A stretch of 46,560 nt of DNA, taken from contig DGLA01000024.1 of assembly GCA_002387205.1 (NCBI GenBank), positions 1 to 46,560 of the forward strand, given 5' to 3'. Positions 43,963 to 46,560 of the stretch are shown here, piece after piece. Both the position numbers and the translations under genes were made by a program. Under the pieces are notes generated by a model. That model made no database searches, was not told the DNA's origin, and saw nothing but the letters and a program-made list of their open reading frames with translations. Source of the stretch: Stutzerimonas stutzeri. Lineage in GTDB: Bacteria > Pseudomonadota > Gammaproteobacteria > Pseudomonadales > Pseudomonadaceae. Every line of letters begins with the position of its first letter. Position 1 is the stretch's first letter.

Positions 43963-44573
43963 TGCCAATAGACGGCAGTCCCACCCTGATCGAGTTGCCC
44001 CAAGCTGACCTTGCGTATTGGCCCAGCTGGGTCTGTTCCGGGTTGGCCAGCCGTTGGCTGCATGGCCTGTTGACCGATACGCCATGGACGCAACCACGGA
44101 TCAAGCTGTACGGACGGCAGTTGGCCGTGCCGAGGCTGGTCGCCTGGTATGGCGATGCCGGCGCACGCTATCGTTATTCCGGACTGGTTCATGAGCCTCT
44201 GCCGTGGACGTCGCTGCTGCGGGAAATCCGGGAGCGTGTAGAGACTCAGGTCCAACAGCCCTTCAACGGCGTATTGCTCAATCTGTACCGCGACGGGCAG
44301 GACGCCATGGGTTGGCACAGCGACGACGAACCGGAGCTGGGGCCGGAGCCGCTGGTTGTCTCGCTCAACCTGGGCGCAACCCGGCGTTTCGATTTCCGCC
44401 GCAAGGGGACCGGTCGGATAGAGCACTCCCTCGAACTGGAGCACGGCTCGTTGCTGGTCATGCGCGGCCCGACACAGCATCATTGGCAGCACCAGATCGC
44501 CAGAACACGCAAAGTTTCCGCGCCACGCCTGAACCTGACCTTCCGACAGATCAATAGCGAGCACGTCTTATGA
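43962..44573 (+). CDS. alkB: AlkB-family 2-oxoglutarate/Fe(II) alkylation-repair dioxygenase
   Basis: 203 residues. The nucleotide-recognition lid region contains QPRIKLYGRQLAVPRLVAWYGD, similar to ALKBH2/3-like members. Iron ligands are His and Asp in MGWHSDDEPELG and a distal His in HHWQHQI; the co-substrate motif R-L-N-L-T-F-R closes the domain. NLYRDGQDAMGWH and SLNLGATRRFDFR are typical. It removes methyl or etheno adducts from bases in DNA or RNA by oxidation. Start and stop overlap the flanking genes (TGATG and ATGA), making a tight three-gene unit. Confidence 0.93.
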   Translation: MPIDGSPTLIELPQADLAYWPSWVCSGLASRWLHGLLTDTPWTQPRIKLYGRQLAVPRLVAWYGDAGARYRYSGLVHEPLPWTSLLREIRERVETQVQQPFNGVLLNLYRDGQDAMGWHSDDEPELGPEPLVVSLNLGATRRFDFRRKGTGRIEHSLELEHGSLLVMRGPTQHHWQHQIARTRKVSAPRLNLTFRQINSEHVL

Positions 44574-44731
44574 GCAGCGATGAAAAGCTGATCGACTTCA
44601 GCGCCGAACGCGACAAGCGCATCCATGACATCAAGGAAAAGCGGCTGGCGGAGATGCGCCAGGCATTCGAGCAGGCGCTGCCGCTGGCCAAGCCGAAAAA
44701 GAAGCCCAAGAGCAAACCGAAAAAGCGCTGA
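44570..44731 (+). CDS. 53-residue protein coupled to alkB
   Basis: ATG at 44570 overlaps the alkB stop as ATGA, and the frame runs 53 codons to TGA (44729-44731). The sequence is an amphipathic charged helix (DEKLIDFSAERDKRIHDIKE... MRQAFEQAL) ending in a lysine/proline tail (KPKKKPKSKPKKR). The tail would suit nucleic acid binding. Coupling supports translation. Not recognised as a family. Confidence 0.65.
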   Translation: MSSDEKLIDFSAERDKRIHDIKEKRLAEMRQAFEQALPLAKPKKKPKSKPKKR

Positions 44732-44822
44732 CGGGAGTCGCGCACCCGTATCAATCGCCTCGGTGGGCAAGCCGCCGGGGGCAATCGCCGATAGCTCTCT
44801 TTCCGCCGGCCATCCCGTTTTT

Positions 44823-44836
44823 TTGATCCAGATCAG
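44823..44836 (+). promoter_or_regulatory. Distal Anr/FNR-type site
   Basis: TTGATCCAGATCAG matches the Anr/FNR consensus TTGAT-N4-ATCAA except for the last base. It lies 51 bases upstream of a second, better site and about 120 bases before ccoM. Confidence 0.55.
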
Positions 44837-44839
44837 CTT

Positions 44840-44870
44840 CCTCTGCGCCTTTTTTTAAAGGGCGCAGAGG
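44840..44870. terminator. Stem-loop between the two Anr sites
   Basis: A perfect 10-bp stem CCTCTGCGCC/GGCGCAGAGG (44840-44849, 44861-44870) extends inward by T-A pairs. The T-run is in the loop, not after the stem, so it is not a classic terminator; it could end the alkB unit or shape the ccoM promoter region. Confidence 0.45.
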
Positions 44871-44873
44871 CTA

Positions 44874-44887
44874 TTGATGTCGGTCAA
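44874..44887 (+). promoter_or_regulatory. Anr box of the ccoM promoter
   Basis: TTGATGTCGGTCAA is a perfect match to the Anr-type TTGAT-N4-GTCAA. Its centre (44880.5) is 76.5 bases from the ccoM ATG. A TATGCA at 44913-44918 is placed correctly for a -10 of a class II promoter with the activator centred near -41.5. This predicts induction at low oxygen, as for cbb3 oxidase genes. Confidence 0.75.
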
Positions 44888-44956
44888 TTTTCTTCTGGGC
44901 GAGAAGGGTGACTATGCAGCCATCAGACAGCGAAACAGCTTCGGAGGTAGGAAATC

Positions 44957-45067
44957 ATGTTCGTCGATAATGTGGTGCTCGCAGGGGTGGTCACGGTCGG
45001 CCTGATGGTCGCCTTCCTCGGTGGCTTCGGATATTTCATCTGGCGGGATGCGCAAAAGAAGCGTTGA
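44957..45067 (+). CDS. ccoM: cbb3-type cytochrome c oxidase small subunit CcoM
   Basis: 36 residues, GGAGG at 44943-44947 upstream of the ATG. It is a single membrane helix: acidic periplasmic start MFVDNVVLAG, hydrophobic VVTVGLMVAFLGGFGYFIW, and a basic cytoplasmic end RDAQKKR. Length and sequence agree with CcoM, the extra helix found in the Pseudomonas stutzeri cbb3 oxidase (recalled from the literature), which stabilises or assists assembly of the complex. The gene is monocistronic, lies far from any ccoNOPQ genes in this window, and has its own Anr box and terminator. Easily missed because of its size. Confidence 0.85.
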   Translation: MFVDNVVLAGVVTVGLMVAFLGGFGYFIWRDAQKKR

Positions 45068-45099
45068 TCCAGCTGGTGTACAGAGCACGCAAGGCATTT

Positions 45100-45126
45100 G
45101 GGCGACTTAGGTCGCCCTTTTTTTTG
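45100..45126 (+). terminator. Rho-independent terminator of ccoM
   Basis: GGGCGAC (45100-45106) pairs with GTCGCCC (45111-45117) across a 4-base loop and is followed by eight T's (45118-45125). It lies 32 bases after the ccoM stop codon. Confidence 0.92.
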
Positions 45127-45179
45127 TCTCAGCTTTTGTATTGGCGCCGCGCCAACCAACAGCGCGGCAGGTCGGCCCT

Positions 45180-45650
45180 TCAGCCGAAGCTGATTGGTGG
45201 CAGATCCTTGAGTTGCACGGTTTCCTCACGACGCGGTGCCAGCACCTCGGCCTCCCCATCCACGACCTGTTCATCGTTCTGGTTGAAGACCCGTGTCGCG
45301 ATGCGTACGCGGTTTTTCGGCAGCTTTTCGAGAATTTCCAGGCGCACGGTCAGGGTGTCGCCCAGTTTCACCGGGCGGGTGAACTTCATCGTCTGGCCAA
45401 GATAGATCGTGCCAGGGCCGGGGAGGGTGCAGGCGACCGCCGCGCTGATCAGGGCACCGCTGAACATGCCATGGGCGATGCGCTCCTTGAACGGGGTGCT
45501 GGCGGCATATTCGGCGTCCAGATGCACCGGGTTGCGGTCGCCGGACATGGCCGCGAACAGCTGGATATCCCGCTCCTCGACCCGTTTTTCGAAGCTTGCG
45601 GTCTGGCCGATTTCCAGGGCCGAGTAAGGAGTATTGCTGAGCGTGCTCAT
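45180..45650 (-). CDS. phaJ1: (R)-specific enoyl-CoA hydratase PhaJ1 (MaoC-like hotdog protein)
   Basis: 156 residues from the ATG at 45648-45650. The hydratase-2 motif is AAMSGDRNPVHLDAEYAA, with catalytic Asp38 and His43 at the standard spacing, followed by RIAHGMFSGAL. LPGPGTIYLGQTMKFTRPVKLGD and LEKLPKNRVRIATRVFNQ closely resemble P. aeruginosa PhaJ1 (PA3302) as I recall it. It hydrates trans-2-enoyl-CoA to (R)-3-hydroxyacyl-CoA, linking beta-oxidation to polyhydroxyalkanoate synthesis. A fadD gene starts divergently, 261 bases away. Confidence 0.92.
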   Translation of the reverse strand: MSTLSNTPYSALEIGQTASFEKRVEERDIQLFAAMSGDRNPVHLDAEYAASTPFKERIAHGMFSGALISAAVACTLPGPGTIYLGQTMKFTRPVKLGDTLTVRLEILEKLPKNRVRIATRVFNQNDEQVVDGEAEVLAPRREETVQLKDLPPISFG

Positions 45651-45831
45651 TCGTGAACCTCTGGTTGCTGGGGCGTTGCTGTACGCTGCGCTAGGCAGAT
45701 CTGGACAGCAGCGGCGAGACACCGCTGCGTGGGCGTGCATTCTAGAGGGCTGCGCCGCGCTTGTCCTGCCGCCTGCGGTTCGCCCTAGTGGCCGGAGATT
45801 CACGTCACTGATTAGACCCCTCTCGCTATTG

Positions 45832-45863
45832 TTTGGCGCAGCGGAGCTGCTAAGTTCGCCAAA
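45832..45863. promoter_or_regulatory. Nested inverted repeat upstream of fadD
   Basis: TTTGGCG (45832-45838) and CGCCAAA (45857-45863) flank an inner GCAGC-GGA-GCTGC hairpin (45838-45850). The element lies 49 bases before the fadD start and 182 bases from phaJ1. It does not match the PsrA consensus GAAAC-N4-GTTTC that I know. It could be an operator or an mRNA structure. Confidence 0.35.
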
Positions 45864-45911
45864 GCCCGCCGCATGTGGGCCAGACATTCTCAGGTAAAGA
45901 GGCCAATAACA

Positions 45912-46560
45912 ATGCAACCTGACTTCTGGAATGACAAACGTCCCGCCGGTGTGCCCAACGACGTCGACATGGGTGGCTTTCGCTCGGTAGCGGAAGTGTT
46001 CGAACGCTCATGCAAATCCCACGCGAACCGTCCTGCGTTCAGCAACATGGGAGTGACGCTGACCTACGCAGATCTGGATCGTCACTCGGCGGCGTTCGCG
46101 GCCTGGCTTCAGAATCACACCGATCTGCAACCCGGCGATCGCATCGCCGTGCAGATGCCCAACCTCTTGCAATACCCCATCGCTGTCTTTGGCGCGCTGC
46201 GTGCCGGGCTGATTGTGGTCAATACCAACCCGCTCTACACCGCGCGGGAGATGCGCCATCAGTTCAAGGACTCTGGTGTCCGGGCACTGGTCTATCTCAA
46301 TACTTTTGGCAAGCTGGTCCAGGAAGTGCTGCCAGACACGGATATCGAGGTGCTGATCGAGGCGCGTATCGGTGACATGCTGCCGTCGCTCAAGGGGTTA
46401 CTGGTCAATGCCGCCGTCAAACATGTGAAGAAGATGGTGCCGGCTTACAACCTGCCCCAATCCGTGTCGTTCAGGCATGTCCTGCGCGACGGCGGCCGTC
46501 ATAGCCTCAAGCCGGTTACGCTGGACCTCGACGATGTCGCCGTGCTGCAGTACACCGGCG
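45912..46560 (+). CDS. fadD: Long-chain acyl-CoA synthetase (N-terminal part)
   Basis: 216 residues before the right edge. The ATG at 45912 has GAGG about 10 bases upstream. The N-terminus MQPDFWNDKRPAGVP and the segments RPAFSNMGVTLTYADLD, PGDRIAVQMPNLLQYPIAVFGALRAGLIVVNTNPLYT and REMRHQFKDSG are typical of FadD. The sequence stops at VAVLQYTGG, the beginning of the AMP-binding P-loop (YTGGTTG). It activates fatty acids to acyl-CoA with ATP, supplying beta-oxidation. In Pseudomonas a second fadD usually follows; that lies outside the window. Confidence 0.94.
   Translation, partial: MQPDFWNDKRPAGVPNDVDMGGFRSVAEVFERSCKSHANRPAFSNMGVTLTYADLDRHSAAFAAWLQNHTDLQPGDRIAVQMPNLLQYPIAVFGALRAGLIVVNTNPLYTAREMRHQFKDSGVRALVYLNTFGKLVQEVLPDTDIEVLIEARIGDMLPSLKGLLVNAAVKHVKKMVPAYNLPQSVSFRHVLRDGGRHSLKPVTLDLDDVAVLQYTG

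Overview
The window reads as a chromosomal segment of a high-GC gammaproteobacterium of the Pseudomonas group, most likely close to Stutzerimonas (Pseudomonas) stutzeri. Reasons: a braCDEFG-type branched-chain amino acid transporter, a 36-residue CcoM cbb3-oxidase subunit downstream of Anr boxes, the neighbourhood rapA - small ORF - alkB - phaJ1 - fadD, a Pseudomonas-type REPIN, and typical GGAG-type ribosome binding sites. I see no phage, integrase, transposase, CRISPR array, tRNA or rRNA.

Layout. (1) 1-6314 is a purine-salvage/catabolism block: xanthine dehydrogenase xdhA and the start of xdhB, an isopenicillin-N-synthase-type 2-oxoglutarate dioxygenase and a BMP-family (purine nucleoside-binding) periplasmic protein on the minus strand. 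A nucleoside 2-deoxyribosyltransferase on plus is convergent with an 8-oxoguanine-deaminase-like amidohydrolase. A strong inverted repeat precedes xdhA. (2) 6461-11682 is the branched-chain amino acid ABC transporter, braDEFG as an overlapping operon and braC as a separately terminated unit. (3) 11883-15582 holds a DUF2288 gene and a PhnD-C-E-E type ABC importer of uncertain oxyanion or phosphonate specificity. (4) 15736-17632 carries an orphan small gene, a protealysin-like M4 metallopeptidase broken by a one-base frameshift, and its intact emfourin-type inhibitor. (5) 17701-20832 carries a GlxR-like reductase, a hydroxypyruvate isomerase and an MFS permease. (6) 20954-28008 holds a YegD-like Hsp70, a CHAD protein, PpiA, a LysR regulator, a DEAD-box RNA helicase and several small proteins.

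(7) 28052-35866 is the most accessory-looking part. A secreted GH5 enzyme with three copies of an unrecognised ~78-residue module is preceded by a 500-bp AT-rich stretch. Next comes an egtB-egtD ergothioneine unit translationally coupled to a secreted subtilisin-like protein with Glu at the catalytic Asp position, then an SDR enzyme and a small protein. (8) 35990-43473 has two large nucleic-acid ATPases, Lhr and RapA, facing each other across a heptamer-repeat region. The lhr reading frame contains an in-frame REPIN. (9) 43663-46560 carries a small gene, alkB, a 53-residue ORF, ccoM under an apparent Anr promoter, phaJ1 and the start of fadD.

Genes that appear to work together: purine uptake and breakdown (bmp, dioxygenase, xdhAB, deaminase, deoxyribosyltransferase); bra uptake; phn-type uptake; protease and inhibitor; EgtB and EgtD; alkB with its two small partners; PhaJ1 and FadD in fatty acid or PHA metabolism. 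All functions are inferred from sequence features and recalled family knowledge; no database search was run.
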